From Viscum album (Eukaryota; Streptophyta; Magnoliopsida; Santalales; Viscaceae), in the NCBI GenBank assembly GCA_963277665.1, contig OY728159.1:1015639343-1015703342 (forward strand): a DNA stretch of 64,000 bases, given 5' to 3'. Made by a program: the position numbers and the translations under genes. Of this stretch, positions 12,138 through 25,860 are shown in pieces (the first letter of the stretch is position 1; each line of letters opens with the position of its first letter). A model generated the notes under the pieces. That model worked only from the letters and a program-made list of their open reading frames with translations, was not told where the DNA came from and made no database searches.

Positions 12138-13774
12138 TGTGTATTTTGTCAAAGGAAAATGGTTAGATCTGATGAAATTGAAAAATAAATGCACTAACTC
12201 TGATGGTTATAGTTTGGAATCAAGGAAGAAAAACAACAGAGAAGAATTTATAATAAAAAACAATTATGATTGTACATTTATATCGATTCAAAATATATAT
12301 GTTTTATAATTTTATTAGATTGATTTGATATAGGATTTTGTAAGAATCTCGGTCTACATCCAACTGTTAAATTGATATAATAAAAGTTATTTACCCACAT
12401 CAAAACCAAAAAAATATAGGAAAACCACGAACAGGGACTGCTGAAATCAATTGAGGAATAAATATCGAGGAAGACAGTAAGCAGGTCACTTATAAAAAAA
12501 ATGATCCATTCAAACACCTAGAAAAATAAAATACCGACCTACAAGTTCTTCAAACTGAAATAAAGGAGGAGGAAGAAGGAAATATTATTTCACATGAATT
12601 GTCCCATCTGCATTTTAATCTTCCTTCACAACTGAATCCCTTTCCTCGATTGAAATCTATATTTGTAGTTGAACCTCTCCTCTCTAGCAGTCAAACCTCT
12701 TTAGGTGTTTGGTCTGCAATCAAGACCTCCATCCATGGCCAATACCCCATCTATGGTTAAACCCCTTTTTTTCTTGTCCTCCCCTCCTATCTATACTCAT
12801 CTGAAGCCCGATCCCCCCTTTCTACCTTCTTATCCCCTTGATTTCTCCCTTATCCAAAAATCTTATTTATCCAATTTTCATTCCCTTTTTATAAAATAAA
12901 TTTATAAATTAAAATATATCATGTAATTTGAATTTTAAAAAATTAATAATATTAATTTTTTTAAAATTATCATCATTTTTTAATTTCATATATTTCATAA
13001 TTCAAAATTTTATAACAAAAATTTATAAGTTTCATAATTTCAAAAATATATTGCCTTTAAAGAATTTAAAATTTCAATTTAGATACTTCGTATATATAAA
13101 CATATATTTTTAAAATTTTCCTCTAATATATATACATATATGTGTATACTCTATTTTAAAATTAAATTTATAATCTTTGTAATTATTATTTTTATTTAAT
13201 ATCACATTTATAAAAATAATATTTATAATTTTGAATATTAATTTAAAATAAAATCTTATTTCTTGAAAATGTTAATTTATTTGTTTAATTATATTACCTT
13301 TAATTTAAATTAGGTACACATAAAAAAGTATATATAACTTTATCATTCTTATTAAATATTATATCTCACATAATCATAATTTCATAAATATAAAATTTTA
13401 GTTACAAAATATTATAATTTTTGTAAAAAATTATTGGATAAGATTAATTATTAAAATTAGTTGGTAATAATCAACTATAATTTAATTACTTGTTATTATA
13501 AATCAATTTTTAAAGGGTCTAATTAATTTTCTTAATGTTAAATTATTATGTATAACCATTTTTTTAATAATTTTATCATTACTATCAGGTTTAAATATAT
13601 TTCAACTTTTTTAAACCATAATATTTATTTATAATTGGATTATTTTAACTTATATTATATTCCATGTTTATTTTTTTAAAGAAAAGTATCTAATAAAATA
13701 TTAAACCTCATTATAAATTAATTCATTTAAAAATTATATTAAAAAAATAATCTTATAACTTACAGGATGTTACA
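11712..13774 (-). repeat. 5' LTR of element L (right copy)
   Basis: It starts TGTTATAAAATAATAATCCC and ends GATGTTACA. It is collinear with the left copy, including a pyrimidine-rich block (12,690-12,890) that mirrors 9,120-9,300. It carries a (TA)n run at 12,092-12,110 leading into (GTAT)n at 12,111-12,140. Confidence 0.85.
11811..11889 (+). repeat. 20-bp minisatellite in L right LTR, 4 units
   Basis: Four tandem units of about 19-20 bp (core GTAGCACTCAAGAAGG), one more than in the left LTR. Confidence 0.65.
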
Positions 13775-15450
13775 AAAATATCTAGCTAGACTCTTCTCAC
13801 ACCTACCTCTTGAGTTTTTACATTCCTACATCCAGTCTATCATTACTTCTCAAATGATAAATGGAACTCTAATACCATTTTTTTCAAGAAGAAAACCAGG
13901 TCATCCCATAACAAGTAACCCATGTCAGCCCATGGAAAGGCCAGAAGGTCCTTCTATATCCCCATGGGTTGGAAACTAGTTCATGAGAAAAAACATATAA
14001 AATGGGAATGATTTCACCTAAAAAGTAATAATAAACACATAATAGTAATATACCAGAATACTAGTATAGTGCATCCATACTTTAGACTCCCATTAAAAAC
14101 TAAACAAGGAATGACTAGAATAAATATACAAATCACTATAAATATAAAAAAAACCATAATAGAAACCATTGTACAAGAGTGTTTATCAAGGTTGATATAA
14201 TATCAATACAAAATTATCCAAAAGAAATAAAAAATACTAACCATAATCTCGGTGTGACCTAATGTAACTATCTAACCACATCATCAACTTCTCCAAAAGT
14301 GATCATATAATAAAAATAAATCCAATTGAAGAATATACACAAAAAATTGAACCTATAAAAAGCAACTTCATCTACAAACACCAAGTTGTGTGAATACTGT
14401 GAAATTTTAATGGGCTAATGGGATTGCGGTAAAGAGTCTATGTGATTCCTTTAATAAAACATTTACATTAATATTAGTTTTAATTAAATTAATTAAAAGT
14501 AATATTTTTTTGTTTTTTTTTGTAAAACAACTTATAACAATTTCTCAAACTCTGTTGAAAACTAGAATATTTTCATAAACCATACATTCATCTACACATT
14601 ATAAATTCCATATTGAAATAATATTTTTGAAACCCCTTTAAAACCATTTTTATAAACACGATATCATAAGTATATAAATCACTAGATGAGACATCAATTC
14701 ATAATAAAAAGTAAATTAACAAGCTAAAAATTAGTGACTAAATAAATTAAAAAATTGAACATAAATATAAAACAAGAAACACATCATATAAGACCAAAAA
14801 GCAGGGGGAAAGTAAAACTATATAACTTCCAAGGAAATATTAAATTTATGATAGAATGAAATTATAATGAATTATATTAAAATTAAATGGTTTTGGTAAA
14901 TAATTACTCATTAATGGGAAACTTTAATGGTATATATAGTCAAGGTACTCTAAGATAATTTAACACTCTTGTGATATGACCAATTCTATATAACCACTCA
15001 TTGGTCGTTAGGAGAGGACTCATTATTGCTAAAAAACCTAATCACCCTATATCTTCTAAGGGAAATATCACATCCCTATAAATATATATAATATGGATCA
15101 TTTAAGTAGTAATGTTTAATTAGTGATGTTTAATCAAAATCTTGGTGAGAATATCCAAATAAAATCTAGTGTTCCTAGTCCTAGAACCCTAACTAAGCAA
15201 GTAGGGTTCCCATGAATTAACTAGCTAAAGTTTGGAAGCATTTTTGTCATCATGAACCATATGAAACAAAAAAAATAGTCGTAATAATAAAATAACATCT
15301 TCCTTATAACACACCCTTTATGAAAATATCCTCTTTTCAATCACATAAGAAACAAACCGTATAAAGTTTGTCTCACAAATTCTGCCAAAATAACCAACAT
15401 GTAATACAATGGGTTGTTTTCCATTGCCATTAATTGAGACAACTATCATT
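13775..15450 (-). mobile_element. Remnant of a minus-strand gypsy leader and LTR
   Basis: On the minus strand TGGTATTAGAG at 13,877-13,867 looks like a decayed tRNA-iMet primer site, so DNA to its right would be the end of a 5' LTR. The stretch at about 13,925-14,015 (CCATGGGTTGGAAACTAG... AAATGGGAATGATTTCACC) resembles 62,790-62,845 (CCATGGGCTGGTGACTAG... AAGTGGGAACGATTTCTGCC), the LTR-like DNA at the right edge. The rest of the segment is AT-rich with no coding signal, and I cannot place its right border. The partner body would lie to the left, displaced by elements L and S. Confidence 0.35.
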
Positions 15451-15510
15451 ATATATGAAACCTATATATTTGTGATTTTTTGGTTCTTCATTCACTTTTT
15501 AAAAGGCAAG

Positions 15511-15538
15511 AAACCATCACCACCATGGGTGATGGTTT
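15511..15538. other. Perfect 11-bp inverted repeat
   Basis: AAACCATCACC (15,511-15,521) and GGTGATGGTTT (15,528-15,538) are perfectly complementary with a 6-base loop. It lies near the left edge of the repeat block. Function unknown. Confidence 0.7.
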
Positions 15539-15954
15539 TAGGTCCTTGAATGCAATGTGATGATGGGATGTCATCTCTTCCTTTCATGGATTCCTATATA
15601 GAGTTCATTTCGAAGTTTAGTAATCCCTTATATATTTAAGATACACTGGATAATCTCATTCCTAGTTACATATTTAAGTGGGAACTATTGAATTGCATCA
15701 CTAGATGCCTTAGTAGTGTGAATGTCTTCTATTGAAGGGGGTGAGTCTTTGGTCTTCATTGAACATCATTGTCTATCTTGGGAAACTGTGAATATCTTCC
15801 TTGGGATGGGCCATGATATTATTCTATGTTAACCATAATGGGGATACTAGGTTCAAGACCCAATACTTTTGGTGTTCATACCATGAATAAACTTATGATT
15901 TTATTCATAATTCATCCTTTTCTTATTTCCTAGTCCAACCCAGGCTTGTTGCCA

Positions 15955-16380
15955 GAGGCTTCTCATGCTCTTCACATGAGGCATCATGTACTCATCAAGG
16001 AAACATAGGATAATATCCTAAATAATCCTTGAATCATAACTAGAAGAATCATATTCATGTCACACATGGTTATAGTCTTTTTCTATTCTCTTAAGGGGGA
16101 ATAAAGGGATCCTATACTTTTCACGTAGACTTCTTATGCTCATCACATAAGGCGTCTCATGCTCATCACATGAGGAAAGAAATTATACTCATCACATAAG
16201 GGTGAGGAGATCCAATGATTGTTAAATATGATTCTTATATTTGTCACATAATACACCTCATGATCATCATATGAGGTTCCCTAGGCTTGTCGCATAGGGC
16301 TATGTTTCTGATGCATCAGATGAGGATGCCATATGCTCATCTCTTAGGACCTCTTGGACTTATCACATAAGATCGAGTCA
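15955..16380 (+). repeat. Degenerate repeat of about 28-30 bp, CTCATCACATGAGG family
   Basis: About ten units whose core is close to CTCATGCTCATCACATGAGG, for example at 15,960, 16,137, 16,153, 16,187, 16,250 and 16,330. Each core can pair with itself (CTCATG...CATGAG). The same family recurs at 17,350 and 18,255-18,375. Confidence 0.6.
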
Positions 16381-16479
16381 TGGATTTAAAGTATAATTGG
16401 AATTTTTCCCATATATTATTATCAAGTATAGGTCTGGAAATCAATTAATATCCAAAGTATATGGTTTTTCATGGTTTAA

Positions 16480-16990
16480 TTTCTTTTTTGGATTCTCACG
16501 GTATAATATCTGATGGGGACTCTTCCCATATATGCAAATCACATACAATTCTTATCACAGTTTAATGTCCAGTGGGGAAAAATCCACATTTTATCATCAT
16601 ATATGGGTGGGAAAAGGATAATGTATAGTTGGGAAAGTTTTTCATGGTTTATAATACTTTGGGGATTCCCATCATTTAAATTATAGTAGAGACACTTCCC
16701 ATATATGCTCATCACATACTAGACCAGCCATAGGTTAATGTTCATTGGGGATAAATCCATATACACTCATTACATATTGGAGAACATAGTTTAATTTCCA
16801 TTGGGGATAGTTTTTAATGATTTAAAGTCTTTTGGGTTTCTCATAGTTTAACTCTATGGGTAAATCTTCTCATATACACTCATTATATACTAGGACAGTC
16901 ACAGGTTGTCAGGTTGTTGTCTATTGAGGAAAAATCCTTATAATCTTTACATATATAGGCAGGAATATGTCAATTCCCAATGGATATGGT
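16480..16990 (+). repeat. Higher-order repeat of about 173 bp, three units
   Basis: Two landmarks recur in step. CCATATATGCTCATCACATAC-like text starts at about 16,525, 16,698 and 16,869. AGTTTAATGTCCAGTGGGGA-like text starts at about 16,559, 16,732 and 16,911. The spacing is therefore about 171-179 bp. Confidence 0.6.
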
Positions 16991-18254
16991 TGGTCTTGAT
17001 TAAAATTACAATGGTAATTATCATGGTATAATTTCTAGTGGGGAGCTTGGAAATATATGGTGATAGGTTTGGTATACATCAGAAAGATGATTAGGCTTCA
17101 AAGATACCACTTCCCAAGGGGGATATGGAATGTTGGTGATATTGGGATTGATCCTTGAAAAGGAATTATACATTCCCTAATTAATGACACATATTAAAAC
17201 CCATATATTTGAAGGATCACAATTTATGGTCATGTGATAATATAGTACCTTTCATTTTAATTTCATACAATATGGACTCTTTGTTGAAAAAAGAGAGATA
17301 AAAAGGAGTGGTGCGGGGTTATTCTTTGGGATTCCCAAAAGATGGGGATCATATCATGCTCATCACATAAGTAATCCCATTATAATTACACACAGAATCC
17401 TGAGTTAATCACACAAGCAACCCTATGGTCTTAAAATAAGGTATCCTATATTTTAACATCCTTTGTCGATGATATTTTTTGTTGTTTAACATCCTTCATT
17501 AAATACATTAGATGAAGTTTAACATCTTTCAATAAGGATATTAACTACTATTTGGCATCTTGTTTTGAGGATTTTGGATCAATTTAACATTTTTTGATAT
17601 AGACAATCATGTTGTGGAAGCAGAAATAATAATGGATCTTGTGGTGTTTATACACTAAGATACTCAATATAGAGCATGGATTTTCGAGTATACTGGGGTG
17701 GTTTCTCAAGATAATTACATGAATGGAACTTAAACTTGATAGAAGGACTAAAATATTACTCCAAAACTAGGAGAAAACATGTGGGGATTCCAAACATGTT
17801 TTTCATACTAACTGAATCATCTTGTCTATTGGTAACTAGGTAAGAGAGGGAACAGTTGTGATCTACACCTTATAGAAATCATGAGTCCATGAAGTTTAGC
17901 ATAATGCAGTAAGAATTATTATTATTTTAATGGGGTGGCATCATAGGATTAAATTGTTATTTACCAATGGTTTTTTTATGGTATGATGGGTGAAATCACA
18001 TGAGGTTTCATATTCTCAACATAAAATGAATCTCGTTATCATTTCATGGGTAATATTTGGTTTTTCTAATAATACATTCTATGTTCCTCTTTTAGGGTAA
18101 GTTATAGATTATTATCTTGTTCCAAGTACAGTTGTGTAGTGAAAGGGTTGAAAATAATAGATTAAATAAGGATTACACATTGATATTCTTGAGTACTTCT
18201 AAGGAGAAAAACTTTTATGTGAATAAATAACATAAGGGATTCCCAAGAAATCGG

Positions 18255-18380
18255 TGGAATGTCATTTCTATCACATGAGGCATCTTTTTTTCATCACTTA
18301 AGGCATCCTATTCTCACAAAACAGGGCATCATGGGTTTTTTATCCAAGGCATATTATTCTCATCAAATAGGGTAGGTTTT
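18255..18380 (+). repeat. Second patch of the CATCACATGAGGCATC repeat
   Basis: Four to five diverged units of about 28 bp, with GGCATC/GGCAT words at roughly 18,279, 18,303, 18,326 and 18,348. It is separated from the main patch by about 2 kb of other repeat-derived sequence. Confidence 0.5.
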
Positions 18381-20499
18381 ATTTTAATATATTTCATTGA
18401 TGGTTTCATATTATTAACAGGTATACAATGAGAGATTTATTGAGGATTACAAATTGGTTTTTTCTAAGGTATTTCTAAGGAGAAATAAAAATTATGGTCA
18501 GACTTACACAAGGATTCCTCGGGTGTTGTTAGAGAGTAGTAAGTATATGTATGGGACATATGTGAGGTATTATTGGGTGGAGGAACCACAATTTTGGTTG
18601 ATCTTAGAAATCTAGAATGAATGAATTTGGAATGGGTATATGTGGGAACCATTGTCCATTAACTTGCATGAAATATTTTTAGGTGATAGGTGGTAAGAAA
18701 ATCAGTATGATTGTTAGTATTTCATAAATATTTTGAGTTAGATGAAAATTTTACATTTGTGTGTCATTTCATATGAATTTGATTTTGGATAAAAAAAATT
18801 CAAACAACATTATATTTGTAAAAAAAATTAATTGTGTGATGAATTTCCTATAATCACAAATATGGTTTTTTTATGGAAAATAGTTTTTTAAAACATATTC
18901 AAATGATTTTCAATGCATTTAAAAGTTTTTATAATTGAATTAAAATAATTTTATCACCAATATATAATAATTTTATGGGATGTTAAAATTGTATGACTTG
19001 ATTTATAGGAGAATAGAGCACCAACTTACACATTTTGGAGACTGTCCACAAAAATGGGGGATGATACGGTACTTATAGGCTTTATTCTTTGTTTTTACAT
19101 GACTTTCAAGATCTCAAAACTATATAATTGTGTGTTTCCACAACTTTTGGTGTTCACAACATTAAGTTTCATACAATTATATTATTTTCTCTATAATAAC
19201 CTATGGAGGAGTTTTATGAACACAAAACCAGTGACTTCTGTGTTTATATAAAGTCTAGTTTGTACAAGTCTGAGTTGCACAAGAATCTAGAATTTTCTCC
19301 ATAACTAGTTTATCAAGGAATTAAAACATTTAATGACCATAAATTTTTGTTTTTAATATTATTTGGTCTTCATGACTAGAAAAATAGAAGTCTCATAATA
19401 AAAATTTCCTATTATTAATTTTCCCCAATAGAATGTACTTTTCAATCCCAAAAAATGCCAAGAAACCCATAGAAAATGATATTTTTTGTTTCAAACCCCT
19501 CCAAATACATTTTTTAGTTCCAATAGATTCCACCCTCATAATGGTGTATGAATAGGATGAGGAGGGAAATAAAGATAAAATGTTGTAGTCAGCACTAAAA
19601 AATACATGTAATAAAGTTCATTATGTCTTGACCATGTTAATTAAACAATATACTAAATCCCATAAGCCCAAATGAGTCATGTTTATTGAAAGAAATAGTA
19701 GTAAATATATGATAATTCAATTTCATGATAGTATTGGCTAGGGTCGTATGGATTATTTCATAATATCAGACACTAAAGGAACCCATAAAGATATGGGAAT
19801 TGTGTTAGCATGATTCCATGAATTAGATGTGCTATCAAGGTGAAGGATACCTGAGGGGGAACACCATGGGAGTTAAAATTAATTACCTGATAAAAATGAA
19901 TATAAATATATTTAAATTTCATATCCATGTTTCTAAATGATAGATAAATGTGTAAGATAGGTTAAGGAAGACCGTTGACCGCATTGGAAACATGGGTTCC
20001 ACTATTTTACTATTGAAGATATATCCACCTAGATTTATACCATGGATAGGAGTTGGGACTTTAGAGAATTTTTCCATCATCATAGGGGAGTCCATTCAGA
20101 TATTATGTGGTTGGTACCTTTAGGGTATGTTCCATGGATGGGAGAAAGGCCTTTGTATTGTTGTTTTGTCACTGTAAAAGTACATGTTTGGACTTAAAAT
20201 TGGATGTTGACCAAAATCAGGGGATATAAAATAAATCACTGAAACAATAGGATTATCAAAATTATTTCAAGGAATCATATTTTTATTCAATAATGTATCA
20301 ATTATATCAATGGAGATTACCAAAAATATTTAATGAATTTCAGCTAGTAGCAAAAATACATATGTCCTTCGGGTGAAAGACATGATAATGGGATTAGATC
20401 GTGCTCTAGGAAGCAGACTAATGATCTTAAAGGATTCCTATATTATGGTTTCATCACTTTAACCAAAATGGGAAAATGTTTTATAGTTACATATCATAG

Positions 20500-20640
20500 A
20501 CTAAGGTTTTTTCCTTTTGAGGTTGTGCAACTAGGACCAGGGGATTTTACCTTTTATGGTTCTGTAGCTAAGAAAAAGGGGTGGTTCCTTTTATGGTTGT
20601 GTAGCTAAAAAATGGGTGGTTCCTTTTATGCTGATTTGTG
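20500..20640 (+). repeat. Repeat of about 40 bp, TTCCTTTTATGGTTGTGTAGCTA family
   Basis: Three to four adjacent units: TTCCTTTTGAGGTTGTGCAACTA, CCTTTTATGGTTCTGTAGCTA and TTCCTTTTATGGTTGTGTAGCTA, each followed by a G-rich phrase such as AAATGGGTGG. Confidence 0.65.
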
Positions 20641-22669
20641 CCTTAGAGGGTAGGTAGGTATTTGGATCACTATTCCATCACCATATAGGATTTAGTATTG
20701 AAATTAATGGTTGATAAAGTAATTAAAAATACAAGGACATAAATTATTAAGATGAAGGAAAGGGATCAAATTGATGTCCAAGAATAATAAGGCTACACTT
20801 TGGTGAATTGGGAATATCAACCATGATTAAAGGAGTTTTCAACCCATATAGTAAATAGGGAAAATAATTCACTACACTTTGGGGAAGAACATTTGAGTCC
20901 CTAGTGAAATATAGATTAAATTCATATATCTTGGAAAATGGAGTACTAGCACTTTTACATCATGGAGCATGGACCATGGAGTGATACCCATTTGAGTTCA
21001 TGGATCTTGGACCATGAAGTGAGGATGGTCTATATGGTACTGGATAAATATATAACTTAGCGGGAATTGGTAGGCTAGGTTCCAATACAGACAACCTAGG
21101 GGGGGAAAGGCAAGCAGTTTAAGGTCATAATTCTTAGACTAAAAGTGGTAATTATTTAACAAGATTGATTGAAACAAACCCAACATGAATGGGAGATCTC
21201 AATGATTGAATTAAAAATTTCTAATTGGTTCATACTATTTAGGTTCATGATTCTTAGACCGAACTTGGGGTTGCCTATATGAAATAAGATATAGAAAACC
21301 TGACATGAATTGGAGACCCAATACCATTATAGAGAAATCCAAACCTTCATTCACAAATTTTCTGGTCATGATGCTTGGACTGTAGTGGTCTTCCTTTTAA
21401 AGTTGGGAAACTAGTTACCAGAACATGTTGTTTAACATAGTATGTAAATTATTTTTGGTTATATGGTTTAAATTCATAAAACTAGGGCTGAAGGGGAAAA
21501 TTGATGAAGAGTTGCTCTATCTTTTTCTTTAATTAGTGAGTCTAGCAAGTATAAACTGAAATTTTATTGGGCTATATTTTAGATCCCAAAGTATTTTTTC
21601 CCTTCTTTAGTTATTCTTTATCTTTTATCAATGTTATAAAAATGGATTACATGGAGATCAAAGTATTTTCATTGGCTTATGTCGCCATTTATGAGTTTTT
21701 GGTTTGATGACCTTTTATACATCCTCCCTACTGTAATTTAATGTTTTGAAGGTTTGACCATTAAGGTATAGTGTTTTAGGTCACACATATTTGATCAAGA
21801 GTAAGGAAACTCATATGTTAAGTATAATGATAAAACACATTGTGAATTGGAAAACTTATATTCCAATATATAATAGCCTTAAATACGAGGTCCCATGGTT
21901 TAAGGTCATGATTCATCAACTGAGTGATGTTTTTTACATAATACTAAGGGTGAGGAAAAAATTTCATGAATTATAGGGACCAAAACTGGCATACAAAACC
22001 TCATATGGTAATGTACATAGTTTAAGCTCATGATGCTTAGACTAAAGTTGAGGTCATCTACAAAGTTTTGGTGGAGTGAACCCATCATAAGTTGGATAGT
22101 ATCGTGCCAATATAGACACACTCAGGGAGAAAAAATATATAGTTTAAGTTGATTATTTTTATACAAAAGTATTTTTGGGGTTTAGGGTTACATGTCTTGG
22201 ACCACTTCCATATAGGAATGACACCACCTTAATATTCCAGAGGGAAATAAGACTTAACAAAGAAGTGTCATGTGTTGGGATATTTTAAGAGGAATTGGAT
22301 ATTTTGGTTGATCCTAAGATAAGAGATATGTGGTTCACTATATTTCCTATTAATTTATAATCAAGATAAAAATATTTCTAGAAGGTAGTGTTGTAGGAGA
22401 AGAACCCCAAGAGCTGAAAATTAATTCTTCATAGATCTAACTTATGTATAGAAGTATGAGAGAAAATAATTTAAGATCTATTGAATAGTAGTGGATAAAT
22501 CCTATTAGGAATTAATATAAGTCCCATTACTAGAATAAACAGGGTCATATGTTCAACGCATGTTCATGAAAATGGAATGAGAGATCTAGGAATAATTACA
22601 TATCCCTCAGAATGGGAATCAAGACACATATAGTTCAAGAAGTTTGTGTGGTATAAGATTGAGTCCATA

Positions 22670-25600
22670 AAGGGTGTATCCACACATGAGAGGATCTAGG
22701 ATATCACAAAGTTTAAATTCATATAGTGGGGACTATTTAGGGTAGTTTAACATCAACAAACAAGGAAATTGAACATGCAGTTTAACATCATATAGTGAGG
22801 AAGAGAAAGGTATTTAATAAAATTTAAGTTCATATAGCATTAACCATATGGGGAAAGGTAGTCTGTAGAGTTAAAGGGTAAAGAAAAAACCAAGAGTGGG
22901 GATCCAAGCTAAAATACTAATGTTGGTAACCTTAGGATGGGTGATTCATAGTTTATAGTAATGGATCTTCGTTCAAAGGTGAGATAGTTTATACAAAACT
23001 AGATGAAGGAAAAGGGTGGTGTGAATTAAGGGCCCAATTCCAACATAGGATGTATTGGAGGAAAAGGTATACGGTTTTGGGTCATGGTTCATAGAAAAAG
23101 TATGTGATGAATCTCATGTTTTTGGGACATAGACTATATTTATAAGAGGGTATCATTAGTTCAACACACATGGGGATAAAGGAAACCTGACAATGAAATG
23201 TCAAGAACCGAGATAATAAAGAGGTGATGTGGATTCTATGTTTAACAACTATATAGGAGATTCATACACCATTACATATCCAATGGGGAAATTATCAAGC
23301 TATATATAGTTCAAAAACGTTTTGTGCTAGGACTCCAAAACCATAAGGGGGGAATCCTCTTAGAAGAGGATCCAAAATAAAACACAGTTTAAAGTCGTGG
23401 AATAGGGATGGTGTCATGCAATTGAACATCATGTGATAAATTCTTTGATAATTTATTTTAACATCATATGGTATGGAAAAAATGTATGTTTGATAAAGTT
23501 TACATTTGCATAGCTTTGACCACAAGGGAAAGGTGGACCGTATATAAAATGGGAAGAGGGAAACCATGCAAAGGGACTCTAAGAACCAATGATTCTATAG
23601 GAATCCCCAAGAAGGCTGGTTCACAATTTAATGTTGTTTCACTTGTACTGATGGTGAGAATGATTTTACAAAATTGATTGAAGGTAAAACCTAACATTAA
23701 TTGATAATCACACAATCTAGTATAGATATTCTTGGAGGTAAAGGAACACAGTTTATGTTCATAGTTCATGGACTGACTCATGATTGGGGCTTAATGTTAC
23801 AGGTATTGGACAATCTCCATCTAAGGGTGGTATCACTTCAATGATCACATTGAAAAAGGAAAATTGGAATGGAAATATATCAAACCAAGACAAGGAATAT
23901 GCGATATAGAGTTTGTGGATGATCCTTAGATAATAGATCCAAGAATCCTTATGTATCCTTTAGATATAGATCAATCCATACATAGTTTTAGAATTTGGTG
24001 TGGTAAGAGACCAACACCAAAAGGTGGAATACTCTTAGGAAAGTATTAAAAATACTATGCAGTTTTAAGTCATGTGATTGGTAATATTCTATGAATTTTG
24101 ATGTCATGTGACAAGTATGTTTCTTTTTGAAAAAAGTGACAAGGATGTTGAAAATGTAGTTTAATATCATATGGTAAGGATGAGGAAGATATTTTATAAA
24201 ATTTTAGTTCATATAGTTTTGAGTAAGAGTTTGGATAGTCAAAGAAATACAAAAGGAAAAAAACAAATATAAAATTATATTTTAGTGTTATAAAAACATC
24301 CTTGAGGGGATGCACATAGCTTAAGGTCAAGTTGAATAGACCATAATGCTATTGGAATTTAATCTCATATAGATTTGATTGGGTGAAATAATAATTTATA
24401 GTCATATTGTATAAAATGATGGGGGTGAGATGGATTTCCTAGATAGAGTAAATAAAAGTTGATGTAATTGGAGGGAAATAGGGCCCTGAAGGCTCAAGAT
24501 TAGAACTAATTAGCCCATGAATATGAGTCTCACATTTTTTATCATCATGATGTGTAGAAAAATTGGGTTGTACAGTTTATGGTCATGCATCTAGGACCCT
24601 GGAATTCCTTGATAATTTTAGGAGATGATGATCTAAGAACAATAAGCCTATGTGAATTATGCTCGGTGTGGGAAACAAAGAGTATAGGAAGATCACCCAA
24701 GTTACATGAGAGTGCACAAGAGTGTAAAAGGGGGTGGGGTTAAAATGACATATCGACTATTGGAATCAAATTTGTAAAAGGGGAATCCGGTTAGGGAATT
24801 TCTATACAAGACCAACTTTCCTTACTTATACATAAAAATCCATGAGTAGGATAATACAAAGAGAATTTAATTCCACCGGAACAAAGGGGTGGTGGAAAAA
24901 GTAAATTGTGACTTCTAGGATTTGAATCTAAAAATAGGATTTAGGAAATGGTTGAGGATGACTCCAAACCAAGATAGGGATGATGGTACCATTTTTATAT
25001 CATCCATTATGGGGTAAGAAAAGTGAGGTTTGACCACAACCCATGTCTTTGAAACATGAGACTTGTCACATTGATGTTGAAAGTCTTTTGGGACATTTAA
25101 CTTGAATGGTAGGTGAACCATTATAGTTTTATTCTATCTCCATAGGTGATTTTGTTTATACATGGTGGATAATGGGGATCTAAATCAAGGAAAACCTATA
25201 GTTTGAAGATAGATTGAAGAGGATGTCCAGGTAGAGTTAAATACTCCAAGTGTAACGCCACTATTATTTAAACACATCACAAGGAATATTTCTATAAGGA
25301 ATTTTCAAACCAATATCTTGATAGGAGTGTTGTCACAATGTCTAGTGATAATAGGGAAACCAATGGAAGGTTACTGATCCTAAAGATTGGGTAAGAATGG
25401 TAAAATTTTAGTAGATGCAATGATGTCTACTCCCAAAATAAGTGATCCGGGAATCCCTACGATCACACGGAATGGGAATAAATCTAAAAAACATCAGAAT
25501 ATTTTAGAAAGAGACTCACACTAAAGGAGTGGTATATCTACTTAGGTGATGATGTTGAATTGGTTTTATAGGTTAATCATTATATAAAAATATGCAATAT

Positions 25601-25860
25601 ATAAAATTTAAGGTCATGTAGCTAGGACCAAAACTGGTGTAGTTTAATATCTTGCAGAAAGGACATGAAACACGCAATTTAACATTATACCGTGAGGATT
25701 TTGTTCTTTAAAATTTAAAATCATGAATTTAGGGTTTTGAACATGCATTTTAACATAATATGGTGAGGATGTTGTGATATGCAGTTTCCTGTCATGCAGC
25801 TCGAATGATCCTAAAGTAGTTTAATGTCATGTGAGATGTAATCTTGCTATATAGTTTACC
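22670..25860 (+). repeat. Diverged repeats of the AGTTTAACATCATATAGTGAGGATG family
   Basis: The phrase recurs with spacer variation at about 22,713, 22,780, 22,822, 23,420, 23,455, 24,160, 25,675, 25,750 and 25,820, mixed with TTAAGGTCATGTAGCTAGGACC phrases. Periods are irregular; it reads as two interleaved families. Confidence 0.5.

Larger units (their letters stand above)
8143..13774 (-). mobile_element. Element L: gypsy-type LTR element with short non-coding interior
   Basis: Two direct repeats of about 2.08 and 2.06 kb (8,143-10,226 and 11,712-13,774) enclose only about 1.5 kb. Read on the minus strand the LTRs start TGTAACATC, as plant gypsy LTRs do. The left copy is preceded by a clear polypurine tract (10,227-10,243 on the plus strand), which fixes the minus orientation. 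No gag or pol similarity is visible in the interior, so this is a non-autonomous derivative or an internally deleted gypsy element. The flanks share AAAA (8,139-8,142 and 13,775-13,778), a weak target duplication. Only nine bases separate it from element S. Confidence 0.75.

Noticed and set aside
15955..16380. Regularly spaced self-complementary repeats as a CRISPR-like array
   Set aside because: Units are diverged, spacers are not unique, and the context is plant heterochromatin.
23295..23781. Overlapping frames on both strands near 23.3-23.8 kb
   Set aside because: They fall in the repeat block and differ in content between repeat units; no domain.
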